A DNA stretch of 27,087 bases, taken from CAVSZB01 sp964420395. GTDB lineage: Bacteria; Krumholzibacteriota; Krumholzibacteriia; LZORAL124-64-63. Made by a program: the position numbers and the translations under genes. The notes beneath the pieces were generated by a model. That model saw only the letters and a program-made list of their open reading frames with translations, did not search any database and was not told where the DNA came from. Numbering within the stretch: the first letter of the stretch is position 1; every line of letters starts with the position of its first letter. This document shows, piece by piece, positions 13,635 to 22,661 of this stretch. The stretch lies in assembly GCA_964420395.1 (NCBI GenBank), contig CAYQTJ010000026.1, positions 1-27,087 of the forward strand, read 5' to 3'.

Positions 13635-14681
13635 ATGCGGCAGGTCTGGGTGACGCGGGCCGGCCCGCCCGAAGCGCTGCAGGTGCGGGAGGCGCCCGAC
13701 CCGTTGCCGGGCCCCGGCCAGGTGCGGCTGCGCGTGGCCGCAGCGGGGGTCAACTTCGCCGACGTGATGATGCGGCTCGGCATCTACCCCGATGCGCCGC
13801 CGCTGCCGGCCGTGCCGGGGTACGAGGTGGCTGGCGTGATCGATGCCGTGGGCGAGGGGGTGCCGGCGGCGCGCGTGGGGGAGCGGGTGGTGGCCTTCTG
13901 CCGGTTCGGCGGCTACGCCGACCTGCTGTGCGTGGCGCGCGAGGCGGTCTTTCCGGTGCCGGACGGCGTCCCGCTCGCCACCGCGGCGGCCCTCCCGGTC
14001 AACTACCTCACCGCCTGGCAGATGCTCGTCGTGATGGCGGGGGTGAAGGCGGGCGACACGGTGCTCGTGCACGGCGCCGCCGGGGGCGTCGGGCTGGCGG
14101 CCGTCGATCTGTGCCGGCGTGCCGGGGCGCGCGTGTTCGGCTCCGCCTCGCCGGCGAAGCACGCGGCGCTCGCCGAACGCGGCGTGGAGTTCTGCCTCGA
14201 CTCGCGGCGCGGCGATTTCGCCGCCGCCGTCCGGGCGGCTGCCGGCGGGCGCGGCGTGGACCTGGTGCTCGAGCCGCGGCACGGCGCCTGGATCCGGGAG
14301 AGCTACGCGGCGCTCGCGCCGACCGGACGCCTGGTGCTGTTCGGCTTCTCGAGCGCGGCACCCGGCAAGACGCGGTCGCGCCTCGCCGTGCTGCGGACCC
14401 TGGCCGGCGTGCCGTGGCTGGCGCTCAATCCGATCCGGCTCATGAACGACAACCGCGGCGTCATGGGGGTCAACCTGGGGCGGCTCTGGGACGAGCGCGA
14501 ACGGGTGCACGGCTGGATGACCGAGCTGGTGCGCCTCCTGGCGGAGGGGGGGGTGAGCCCGCGCGTGGACCGCATCTACCCGTTCGCGGAGGCGGCGGCG
14601 GCGCATCACCGGCTGCAGGACCGGCGCAACGTGGGCAAGGTGCTGCTGGCGCCCGACGGCGTCCGGGAGGGGGCCTCGTGA
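13635..14681 (+). CDS. Zinc-less MDR oxidoreductase (quinone reductase/VAT1-like)
   Basis: A 348-residue protein from ATG 13635 with GGGGGAGG 5 nt upstream, 20 nt after the preceding stop. It is a medium-chain dehydrogenase/reductase: N-terminal GroES-like domain with AAGVNFADVMMRLGIYPDAPP and VPGYEVAGVIDAVGEGV (residues 37-76), then a Rossmann domain with VLVHGAAGGVGLAAVDLC (about 143-160). The zinc ligands of alcohol dehydrogenases are missing, as in NADPH:quinone reductases. The C-terminal LNPIRLMNDNRGVMGVNLG stretch resembles the VAT1/crystallin-like subgroup. It probably reduces quinones or enones using NAD(P)H in the cytoplasm; the physiological substrate is unknown. Its last codons overlap the GTG of the next gene. 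Confidence 0.9.
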   Translation: MRQVWVTRAGPPEALQVREAPDPLPGPGQVRLRVAAAGVNFADVMMRLGIYPDAPPLPAVPGYEVAGVIDAVGEGVPAARVGERVVAFCRFGGYADLLCVAREAVFPVPDGVPLATAAALPVNYLTAWQMLVVMAGVKAGDTVLVHGAAGGVGLAAVDLCRRAGARVFGSASPAKHAALAERGVEFCLDSRRGDFAAAVRAAAGGRGVDLVLEPRHGAWIRESYAALAPTGRLVLFGFSSAAPGKTRSRLAVLRTLAGVPWLALNPIRLMNDNRGVMGVNLGRLWDERERVHGWMTELVRLLAEGGVSPRVDRIYPFAEAAAAHHRLQDRRNVGKVLLAPDGVREGAS

Positions 14682-15421
14682 GGATCTCGGCGGCGATCAT
14701 CACCCACAACGCGGTCGAGGCGGGGCTCGAGCGCTGCCTCGCCTCGCTGGCGGGGCTGGACGACATCGTCGTGCTGGACCAGGCGAGCGACGACGGCACG
14801 GTGCAGCTGTGCGAGCGGTTCGGCGCCCGGGTCGTGCGGGGCGAGTGGCAGGGCTTCGGCCGCACGAAGGCGGCCGCCGTGGCGCAGACCCGCAACCGCT
14901 GGGTGCTGAGCATCGATTCCGACGAGGAACTGTCCCCCGAACTGCGCGCCTCCCTCTTGGCGCTCGGTGACGATCCGCCGTGCGCGGCCTACGCGGTGAA
15001 CCGGCAGTCGCGCTTCCTGGGGCGCTGGATCCGCCACTGCGGCTGGCATCCCGACTGGGTGGTGCGGCTGTTCGACAAGGAGCGGGCCGGCTTCAACGAC
15101 AGGCCGGTGCACGAGTCGGTCGAGGCGCGGGGAAGGGTGGGCCGGCTGGCCGGCCCGCTGCGGCACTACACCTACGAGACGATGGAACAGTACGTGGCCC
15201 GGCTCAACCGCTACACGACCCTGGCGGCGCAGGAGGCGGTGGCGGCCGGGCGGCGCGCGTCGCTGCCGGGGGCGGTGCTGCGGGCGAAGCTGGCGTTCCT
15301 GCGCATGTACGTCCTGCGCCTCGGCATCCTCGACGGCTGGCACGGCCTCGTGCTCTGTCTCTGCTCGGCGTACTACGTGCTGGTCAAGTACGTGAAGATC
15401 TGGCGGGCCGGTCGGCCGTGA
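14678..15421 (+). CDS. WaaE/KdtX-like family 2 glycosyltransferase (LPS core type)
   Basis: Starts at GTG 14678 inside a GTGA overlap and encodes 247 residues. The first strand, ISAAIITHNAVEAGLERCL, plus DDIVVLDQASDDGTV and VLSIDSDEELSPEL (DxD at D80/D82) form a GT-A fold. The downstream signature FLGRWIRHCGWHPDWVVRLF, VHESVEARGRVGRLAGPLRHYTY and the C-terminal KLAFLRMYVLRLGILDG is typical of WaaE/KdtX-like enzymes, which add a hexose (glucose in known cases) to the first heptose of the LPS inner core. A C-terminal hydrophobic segment may associate with the membrane. The following GT9 gene overlaps by four bases, which supports a shared role in core or surface-glycan assembly. Donor and acceptor are inferred. 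Confidence 0.9.
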   Translation: MRISAAIITHNAVEAGLERCLASLAGLDDIVVLDQASDDGTVQLCERFGARVVRGEWQGFGRTKAAAVAQTRNRWVLSIDSDEELSPELRASLLALGDDPPCAAYAVNRQSRFLGRWIRHCGWHPDWVVRLFDKERAGFNDRPVHESVEARGRVGRLAGPLRHYTYETMEQYVARLNRYTTLAAQEAVAAGRRASLPGAVLRAKLAFLRMYVLRLGILDGWHGLVLCLCSAYYVLVKYVKIWRAGRP

Positions 15422-16449
15422 AGGTCCTCGTCGCGCGCACCGACAAGCTGGGCGACGTCGTGCTGTCGCTGCCGGCGATCGCCTGGCTGAAGGGGCGTCG
15501 TCCCGACTGGGAACTGCACGCGCTGGTGGCGGCGCGTGCGGTGCCGATCGTCGAGCACGACCCCGGGCTGGCGCGGGTCTGGACCTGGCCCGCGGACGCG
15601 CCGCGGCTCGGCGCGGAGAGGTTCGACGCGGCTGTCCTGCTGGTCTACGACCGCGCGGTGGCGGCGCACCTGTGGCGGATCGGCGTGCGCCGGCGCGTGG
15701 GGCCGCTGTCGCGCTGGACCAGTTGGCTGCTGCTCAGCCACGGCGTGCGGCAGCATCGCTCGGCGGGCGGACGCCACGAGCGCGACTACAACGTGGGACT
15801 GGTGGCGGCGCTGGCGCGCGAGCCGGCGCGCGGGGATCTGCCGGTGCCGCGACTGGCGCTGGGCGGGGCGCAGCGCGAGGCTGGACGCCGCTTCCGGGCC
15901 GAGGCGGCCCCGGGCGCCGGCGTCGTGGCGTTCGTGCACCCCGGTTCGGGCGGCTCGGCGCTCGGCTGGCCGCCCGAGCGCTTCGGCGCCGTGGCGGCCC
16001 GGCTGGCGGCTCGCGACGGCTGGCGGCTCTTCCTCACCGGCGGCGAGCAGGACGGCGCGGCGGTGGCGGCCGCGGCGGCCGCGGCCGGCCCGGCCGTGAC
16101 GTCGCTCGCTGGCCGCTACGACCTGCGCGGACTGCTCGGCGCGCTGTCGGGCGGCGACCTGATGGTCGCCCCGAGCACCGGGCCGCTGCACCTGGCGGCG
16201 GCGCTCGGCCTGGCGGCGGTGGGGGTGATGTCGCCGGTGCCCGTCCAGAGCGCGGAGCGCTGGGGACCGCTCGGGCCGCGCGCGCGGTCGGTCGCGCCGG
16301 ACGTGGCCTGCCCGGCCCGGCTGGCCTGTCTCGGCCCGCGGTGCCGGCTGTGGAACTGCATGGAGACCGTCGGGGTGGAGGCGGTGATCGCCGCCGCGCT
16401 CGACGCGACGGGGGCGGCAGGAGAGAAGGATGGGAGGCGGCACGGATGA
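15418..16449 (+). CDS. Heptosyltransferase-type GT9 (WaaF/WaaC-like)
   Basis: A 343-residue GT-B enzyme starting at GTG 15418, overlapping the GT2 stop. It opens with KVLVARTDKLGDVVLSLPAI, the GT9 N-terminal signature. The C-terminal donor domain has FVHPGSGGSALGWPPERFGA, LFLTGGEQD and APSTGPLHLAAALGL, then a Cys-containing tail (CPARLACLGPRCRLWNCM) that many GT9 members share. GT9 enzymes transfer heptose from ADP-heptose to lipid A-Kdo or to core heptose in the cytoplasm at the inner membrane. Which heptosyltransferase step this performs cannot be decided by eye, and a different ADP/NDP-sugar is possible. Its TGA overlaps the ATG of the OmpA-like gene. Confidence 0.92.
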   Translation: MKVLVARTDKLGDVVLSLPAIAWLKGRRPDWELHALVAARAVPIVEHDPGLARVWTWPADAPRLGAERFDAAVLLVYDRAVAAHLWRIGVRRRVGPLSRWTSWLLLSHGVRQHRSAGGRHERDYNVGLVAALAREPARGDLPVPRLALGGAQREAGRRFRAEAAPGAGVVAFVHPGSGGSALGWPPERFGAVAARLAARDGWRLFLTGGEQDGAAVAAAAAAAGPAVTSLAGRYDLRGLLGALSGGDLMVAPSTGPLHLAAALGLAAVGVMSPVPVQSAERWGPLGPRARSVAPDVACPARLACLGPRCRLWNCMETVGVEAVIAAALDATGAAGEKDGRRHG

Positions 16450-17609
16450 CGAGACGCGGCTGGCGGCTGGGCGGGGGGCCGATCGGGCTGGTCCTGGCGG
16501 CGGCGGCTTGCCTGGCGGCGGCGCCGGGGCGGGCGGGGGAGCCGCCGGACGCCGCGGCCACGCGGGCGCTGCAGGATGAACTGCTGGCGCCGGCGCGGGC
16601 CGCGCTGGCGGAGGCGAAGGGGTTCGGGGCCGGCCAGACGCTGCCGCGCCTGCGCGACGCCGCCGAGGCGACGCTGGCCGCCGTCGCGTCGCGCATCGCG
16701 GCCGATCCCGCGGGGGCGCGCGGCGGCGCCTTTGCCGCGGAGGTGCGGGAGGCGGAGGTCGCGGCCCTGCACCTGGGCCGCGCCGCCCGGTTCGTGGGCG
16801 ACCTGCGGCGTCAGAAGCACCCCTGGCAGGCGGTCGCCGACGCCTACGACCGCGACCTGCGCGCCTGCGCCCGCGCCGCCGGCATCGCGCCGGACCCGGC
16901 CGCGGCGGGGGTGGACCTCGCGCGCGCCCTGGTCGATTCGCTCGGCCGGCAGCGGCTGCGCTGGCTGGGGCTGGCCGACTCGCTCGGCGCCGAGCGGCGG
17001 GTGGAGCGCGAAACGCTGCAACTCGAGCTGGCCGAGCGCGATTCATCGCTGAGCGACCTGCGCCGTCGCCTGAGCGATCTGCAGCAGACCCTCTGGGAGA
17101 TGGAACTGCGCGCCGGCGTGGCCGAGGGGGAACGGGCGGTGGTCGAGGCGCGCCTGCGGACGGAACGCGAGCGGGCGGCCCTGGTGCGGCAGGTCACCGA
17201 CCGGTTCGCGGCGGCGGGCGGCGAGGCGTCGCTGAGCCCCGCCGGCGACCTGGTGCTGCGCCACGCCGGGCTCGCCTTCGGTCCCGGCCGGACCGAGGTC
17301 ACCCCCGGCATGGCGGAAGCGCTGGCGGCGGTGGCGGCGGCGGTGGCGGCGTTTCCGGGCGCCGCGCTGCGGGTGGAGGGGCACACCGACGACAGCGGCG
17401 GCCGCGCCGGGAACCTGCGCCTGGCGCTCGCCCGTGCCGAGGCGGTCGCGGCGGAGTTGCGGGGCAGGCTCGGGCCGTCGGCGGCGCGCGCGATGACCGT
17501 GGCGGGGGTCGGGCCCGATCGTCCCCTCGTCTCCAACGGGACCGCGGCCGGCCGCGAGAAGAACCGGCGCATCGAGGTCGTCGTGCTCAGGGCGGGGGGC
17601 GCGCCGTGA
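16446..17609 (+). CDS. OmpA-domain envelope protein with coiled coil
   Basis: Begins at ATG 16446 (ATGA overlap with GT9) and encodes 387 residues. A signal peptide (LVLAAAACLAAAPGRAG) is followed by a long helical, Ala/Arg/Glu-rich region. Residues about 180-245 form a heptad-like coiled coil (RVERETLQLELAERDSSLSD, LRRRLSDLQQTLWEMELR). The OmpA-like domain is at about 270-387: LAFGPGRTEVTPGMAEAL, LRVEGHTDDSGGRAGNLRLA, GVGPDRPLVSNGTAAGREKN and RRIEVVV. The HTDD aspartate and the NRRIE arginine match the diaminopimelate-binding residues, so it probably anchors to peptidoglycan. There is no visible beta-barrel, so it is a periplasmic linker rather than a porin. It precedes the sensor kinase with another 4-nt overlap. 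Confidence 0.92.
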   Translation: MTRRGWRLGGGPIGLVLAAAACLAAAPGRAGEPPDAAATRALQDELLAPARAALAEAKGFGAGQTLPRLRDAAEATLAAVASRIAADPAGARGGAFAAEVREAEVAALHLGRAARFVGDLRRQKHPWQAVADAYDRDLRACARAAGIAPDPAAAGVDLARALVDSLGRQRLRWLGLADSLGAERRVERETLQLELAERDSSLSDLRRRLSDLQQTLWEMELRAGVAEGERAVVEARLRTERERAALVRQVTDRFAAAGGEASLSPAGDLVLRHAGLAFGPGRTEVTPGMAEALAAVAAAVAAFPGAALRVEGHTDDSGGRAGNLRLALARAEAVAAELRGRLGPSAARAMTVAGVGPDRPLVSNGTAAGREKNRRIEVVVLRAGGAP

Positions 17610-18697
17610 GCGCCGCCGGGCCGCCCGCCGGACGCCGGGTGCGCGAGCGCTACGCGGTGATCGCGCTGATGGTCGTGGTCATCTCCCTGCTGCACTACAA
17701 CACCTCGTTCCACCTGCACGGCGCGCACGGCACCTACCGCCGCCTCTACTACTTCCCGATCATCTTCGCCGCGTTCCTGGGGGGGTGGCCGGCCGGGCTC
17801 GCCACGGCGCTGGCGGTCTGCGCGCTCTACACGCCGCACGCGTTCGGCCTGATCGGTCGCGACCCGGCGCCGACGCTGGAGAAGGTGCTCGAGATGCTGC
17901 TCTACCTGGCCGTGGGGCTCGTTTCGGGCGTGCTGGTCTCGCGCGAGCGGCAGACGCGCGACGAACTGCAGGCCACCGCCGTCGGGCTCGAGCGGGCGCT
18001 GCGCGAGAAGGCGGAGATGGAGGCGCAGCTCGTGCGGGAGGCGCGGCTGGCCGCGGTGGGGCGGCTGTCGGCCGGTCTGGCGCACGAGATCCGCAACCCG
18101 CTCGCCTCGATCCAGGGGGCGGCCGAGGTGCTGGCCGACGACTTCCCGGCCCCCCACCCCAAGGGACGCCTGGTGCGGGTGCTGACCGAGGAGGCGGGGC
18201 GACTCGACGGCGTGCTGACCCGCTTCCTCGCCTTCGCCCGGCCGCAGCCGGGCCGACGCGAAGCGGTCGATCTGGCGGCCGAGGCGCGGCACGTTCTCGA
18301 GCTGGCCGCGCACCGCGAGGGGGCGCCGCGCCTGGCCGGTCCCGGCCCGGCGGAGGCCTGCCCGGTGACCGGCGACCGGGAGCAGTTGCGCCAGCTGCTC
18401 CTGAACCTGGTGCTCAACGCGGGCGAGGCGGCCGGGCCGGGCGGCGGGGTGGCGGTGCGGGTGGCCCGCTACGACGACCTGGTCACCCTGACGGTGGACG
18501 ACGACGGCCCCGGCTTCACCCCCGACGCGCTGGAGAATTTCGGCACCCCGTTCTTCTCCACGCGTCCCGCCGGCACCGGTCTGGGGCTGGCGATCTGCCA
18601 CCGCATCGCCGAGGATCACGGGGCGCGCATCGGCGCCGTGAACCGCGAGGCGGGCGGCGCGCGGGTGACGGTGGACTTCCCGGCCGCGCCGGCCTGA
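17606..18697 (+). CDS. Membrane sensor histidine kinase
   Basis: Starts at GTG 17606 within a GTGA overlap; 363 residues. The N-terminal membrane region (about residues 17-115) has three to four helices with RRLYYFPIIFAAFLGGWPAGLATALAVCALY, similar to the DUF4118-like/KdpD-type sensing module, and no sizeable periplasmic domain. A short coiled coil (about 115-148) leads into the dimerisation/phosphoacceptor domain, with H160 in LSAGLAHEIRNPLASIQGAA. The ATPase domain shows the N box (LLNLVLNAGEAA), DDDGPGF and GTGLGLAICHRIAEDHG. The lack of an external domain suggests it senses a membrane or intramembrane cue. The partner is almost certainly the response regulator 18 nt downstream. Confidence 0.95.
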   Translation: MSAAGPPAGRRVRERYAVIALMVVVISLLHYNTSFHLHGAHGTYRRLYYFPIIFAAFLGGWPAGLATALAVCALYTPHAFGLIGRDPAPTLEKVLEMLLYLAVGLVSGVLVSRERQTRDELQATAVGLERALREKAEMEAQLVREARLAAVGRLSAGLAHEIRNPLASIQGAAEVLADDFPAPHPKGRLVRVLTEEAGRLDGVLTRFLAFARPQPGRREAVDLAAEARHVLELAAHREGAPRLAGPGPAEACPVTGDREQLRQLLLNLVLNAGEAAGPGGGVAVRVARYDDLVTLTVDDDGPGFTPDALENFGTPFFSTRPAGTGLGLAICHRIAEDHGARIGAVNREAGGARVTVDFPAAPA

Positions 18698-18715
18698 GGC
18701 GGGGCGGAGGTGGGC

Positions 18716-20128
<1,413 letters not shown>

Positions 20129-20131
20129 CGC

Positions 20132-20692
20132 CTAGCGCGCCCGCCACGCCGCCAGGAAGTAGGCGAGCACCGGCGCGGCGATCAGCAGCAGCACGACCGG
20201 CAGGAACCAGGCGCCGAGGCCGGAGTTCTCGTCGCGCGCGGCGGCGATGACGCTGTATTCCAGGTAGGTCATCAGCCAGATGGTGGCGAAGCGGAGCCAG
20301 GCGACCAGCCCCATGGCGAGGGTGGCCTGGCGGCGGGCGTTGTCGCGCGTGATGGCGAACGGATAGTTGTAGGTGGCGGGAGAGCGGGTCAGCATGGTCA
20401 GCATGCCGAACAGGAACAGGGTCATGAGGGGGAAGATGAGCAGCGTGCCCCTGCCGCCCCAGTCGTCCACGCGGCCGTCGGGGCCGAAGTGGGACGGGAT
20501 GCGGTCGGGCAGGGAGGCCCAGGCGACCAGGGCGAGCCCGAGGGCCACGGCCACGCCGACGGCGGCGCCGACGAGCAGGGGGGTGGCGAACGGAGAGGGG
20601 GGCGCGGCGTTCAACTCGGCGCGCACCGCCTCGGGCAGGGCGGCCAGCCGGGCGCGGCGGCGACGGGCGGACGGGAGGAACGGGAGCGGCAT
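20132..20692 (-). CDS. DUF1648-type multi-TM membrane protein
   Basis: A 186-residue membrane protein from ATG 20692. Its AAGGAG ribosome site overlaps the stop of the upstream isochorismatase gene, so translation is likely coupled. The N-terminus is basic and cytoplasmic. After the first helix (about 40-62) comes SLPDRIPSHFGPDGRVDDWG, the DUF1648 signature seen at the first external loop of SdpI-like and related membrane proteins. Three further helices follow (about 83-103, 125-150, 160-182). Some DUF1648 proteins give immunity to secreted peptides; this one lacks an obvious toxin partner. It ends three bases from the convergent response-regulator stop. Confidence 0.82.
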   Translation of the reverse strand: MPLPFLPSARRRRARLAALPEAVRAELNAAPPSPFATPLLVGAAVGVAVALGLALVAWASLPDRIPSHFGPDGRVDDWGGRGTLLIFPLMTLFLFGMLTMLTRSPATYNYPFAITRDNARRQATLAMGLVAWLRFATIWLMTYLEYSVIAAARDENSGLGAWFLPVVLLLIAAPVLAYFLAAWRAR

Positions 20693-20698
20693 GGCCGG

Positions 20699-21259
20699 CT
20701 ACTCCTTCAGCAGGTCGGCGACCGCCTTGAAGTCGGCGGTGCCGGCCTCGCGCAGGATCTCGAACATGATCATCTCGGCCGGCATCACCTGCGCGCCGAG
20801 CTCGCGCAGCCGGGCCAGGCCGAGGTCGCGATTCGCCGCCAGGCGGGACGACACCCCGTCGGCCGCCACCACGACCTGGCGCTCCTGCGCCAGGAGGTCG
20901 AACGCCGTCTGGTAGACGCAGACGTGCGTCTCGATGCCGCACACGATCGCCTGCGGGCGCCCCATCACCTGGAGCCGGGCGACGAAGCGGCGGTCACCGG
21001 CGCAGGAGAAGGTCAGCTTCTCGAACGGCGCGGCGCCCGGCGCCAGCGACGCCAGTTCCGGCACGGTGCGGCCGAGTCCCTGCGGGTACTGCTCGGTGAC
21101 GATGACCGGGATGTCGAGCCGGTCGCAGAAGCGCATCAGCCGGCCGCAGGTCCGGATCACCCCGTCCATGCCGTCGATCAGGGCGCGGAAGCGCTCCTGC
21201 ACGTCGACCACGATCAGGACGCAGCTCTTCTTCTCGAGCCGGGCCGGCAGGCGGGCCAT
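20699..21259 (-). CDS. Isochorismatase-family cysteine hydrolase
   Basis: The start is ATG 21259 with GGGAGGAG 6 nt upstream, giving 186 residues; a longer frame to 21310 lacks a ribosome site. The fold is the isochorismatase-like alpha/beta hydrolase with the D-K-C triad: D19 in LIVVDVQERF, K81 in PFEKLTFSC and C114 in CGIETHVCVYQTA. The cis-peptide motif before the nucleophile is normal. TEQYPQGLGRTVPEL and VVVAADGVSSR also fit the YcaC-like subgroup, whose members cleave amides or related bonds, though substrates are poorly known. It lies 14 nt downstream of the PLD-like gene and six bases upstream of the DUF1648 gene on the same strand. Confidence 0.92.
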   Translation of the reverse strand: MARLPARLEKKSCVLIVVDVQERFRALIDGMDGVIRTCGRLMRFCDRLDIPVIVTEQYPQGLGRTVPELASLAPGAAPFEKLTFSCAGDRRFVARLQVMGRPQAIVCGIETHVCVYQTAFDLLAQERQVVVAADGVSSRLAANRDLGLARLRELGAQVMPAEMIMFEILREAGTADFKAVADLLKE

Positions 21260-21273
21260 CTCGACTCCTCCCT

Positions 21274-22506
21274 CTACTCGCCGGTCCGGGGCGGCGCGTA
21301 CTCGCCGCACGGGCTGACCGGCTCGGCGTAGGGGCCGTCCCAGCTCGTGGCGAAGACGGCCGCGAGCTCGGCGGCCACCCCCTGGCCCGGCCGGCCGTGC
21401 ACGAAGAGGCTGACGTTGCGCGATTCGTGGAAATAGTCGCGCGAGCCGTTCGAGGTGCCGAGCCAGCAGGCGTCGTCATCGGCGATCAGGTATTTGGCGT
21501 GCTCGACGCGGGCGTAGGGGATGTAGCCGGACGCCGCCTCGGGGATGTTCGTGAACTTCACGGCGACGTTGGGCGCCGCGGCGAGGCTCCTGATCCACGG
21601 CAGCGACGACTTCCGCTTGGCCCAGTTGGACAGGATGATCTCCACCCGGACCCCGCGCGCTCCGGCGCGGCGCAGGGCGGCGTCGAGGTCGTCCCAGTAG
21701 CCGCCGTCCCGCTCGCCGGGGCTGTACGAGAGCAGCTGCAGCCGCACGCGGGCGCGCGCCGAGTCGATCGTCGCCTCGAGCAGCGGCCAGTCCCACGGCA
21801 CGCCGGGCGGCAGGCCACGCGGCGGGCTCGCGGCCAGCGCCACGTCGACGGTGTCGCCGCGGGTGGTGAGGAGGCGGTCGCGGCAGACCGGCGGCGCGGC
21901 CGGCAGGCCGGCGTCGGCCGCGCCGCCGCCGTCCGCCAGCGCCCAGTCGAGCGCGAAGACCCGCCCGAGCGCCTCGGCCAGCAGCGGGCTGCGCACCCGG
22001 GCGCCGGTCTCGCGGATCTGGTCCAGCGCGCGCCAGTCCCAGTTCTGGCTGCCGACGTAGAACTCCTCGCCGTCCACCAGGAACAGCTTGGCGTGCTGCA
22101 CGCCGCCCCAGAGCGCGCGGGCGTCGAGCAGGCGGCACTCCGCGCCGGGCCAGCCGCCGAGGCGGTCGCAGATCCCGGGATAGGTGGCGTTCATCTTCCG
22201 GTCGGCGATGGCGCGCACCCGCACGCCGCGGCGGGCGGCCGCCTCGACCGCGGCCAGCACCGCGTCGAGCGGGTCGTCGCGGCCGGGGTCGTCGCTGAAG
22301 TAGAAGGTCTCGATGTCGAGGCCGCGCCGCGCCGCGCCGATCATCTCGCGCCAGACGTCGGGGGCGTTCGGCAGGCCCGGCAGGTCGTACGGCGTGCCGG
22401 CGGGGAAGCTCTCCACGACGGCGATGGTCCCTCCCACCGGCGGCGGGGCGGCCGGGACGGCGCCGGCGGCCAGCAGCAGGGCGCAGCAGACGGTGAAGAT
22501 GCGCAT
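21274..22506 (-). CDS. Secreted two-HKD phospholipase D-superfamily protein, PLD3/PLD4-like
   Basis: The start is ATG 22506 (AAAGGGGA upstream), giving 410 residues beginning with a signal peptide (MRIFTVCCALLLAAGAVPAA). Two complete HxK(x4)D motifs are present: HAKLFLVD (H138, K140, D145) and HAKYLIAD (H336, K338, D343), so the enzyme should be active. The surrounding sequence resembles animal PLD3/PLD4 more than bacterial PLDs or cardiolipin synthases: LWGGVQHAKLFLVDGEEFYV, GSQNWDWRALDQIRETGARV, PYARVEHAKYLIADDDACWL and GTSNGSRDYF. PLD3/4 are 5'-exonucleases and act on single-stranded nucleic acid or lipids. A secreted version could degrade external DNA or lipids. It is first in a three-gene unit. 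Only weak promoter matches are seen upstream. Confidence 0.9.
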   Translation of the reverse strand: MRIFTVCCALLLAAGAVPAAPPPVGGTIAVVESFPAGTPYDLPGLPNAPDVWREMIGAARRGLDIETFYFSDDPGRDDPLDAVLAAVEAAARRGVRVRAIADRKMNATYPGICDRLGGWPGAECRLLDARALWGGVQHAKLFLVDGEEFYVGSQNWDWRALDQIRETGARVRSPLLAEALGRVFALDWALADGGGAADAGLPAAPPVCRDRLLTTRGDTVDVALAASPPRGLPPGVPWDWPLLEATIDSARARVRLQLLSYSPGERDGGYWDDLDAALRRAGARGVRVEIILSNWAKRKSSLPWIRSLAAAPNVAVKFTNIPEAASGYIPYARVEHAKYLIADDDACWLGTSNGSRDYFHESRNVSLFVHGRPGQGVAAELAAVFATSWDGPYAEPVSPCGEYAPPRTGE

Positions 22507-22661
22507 GCGGTCATCCCCTTTCGGGCAACGATAGCACGCGGCCCGCCCCGCCCGCAAAGGGGAAGCGGGCCACTGCGGGCTGGCGTTCCGGCCGCCGACG
22601 GCCGACAATGGGGGGCGTCCGCCGCGGGGCGGCTGGGCCCAACAACGACCGAGGAGGCAGA

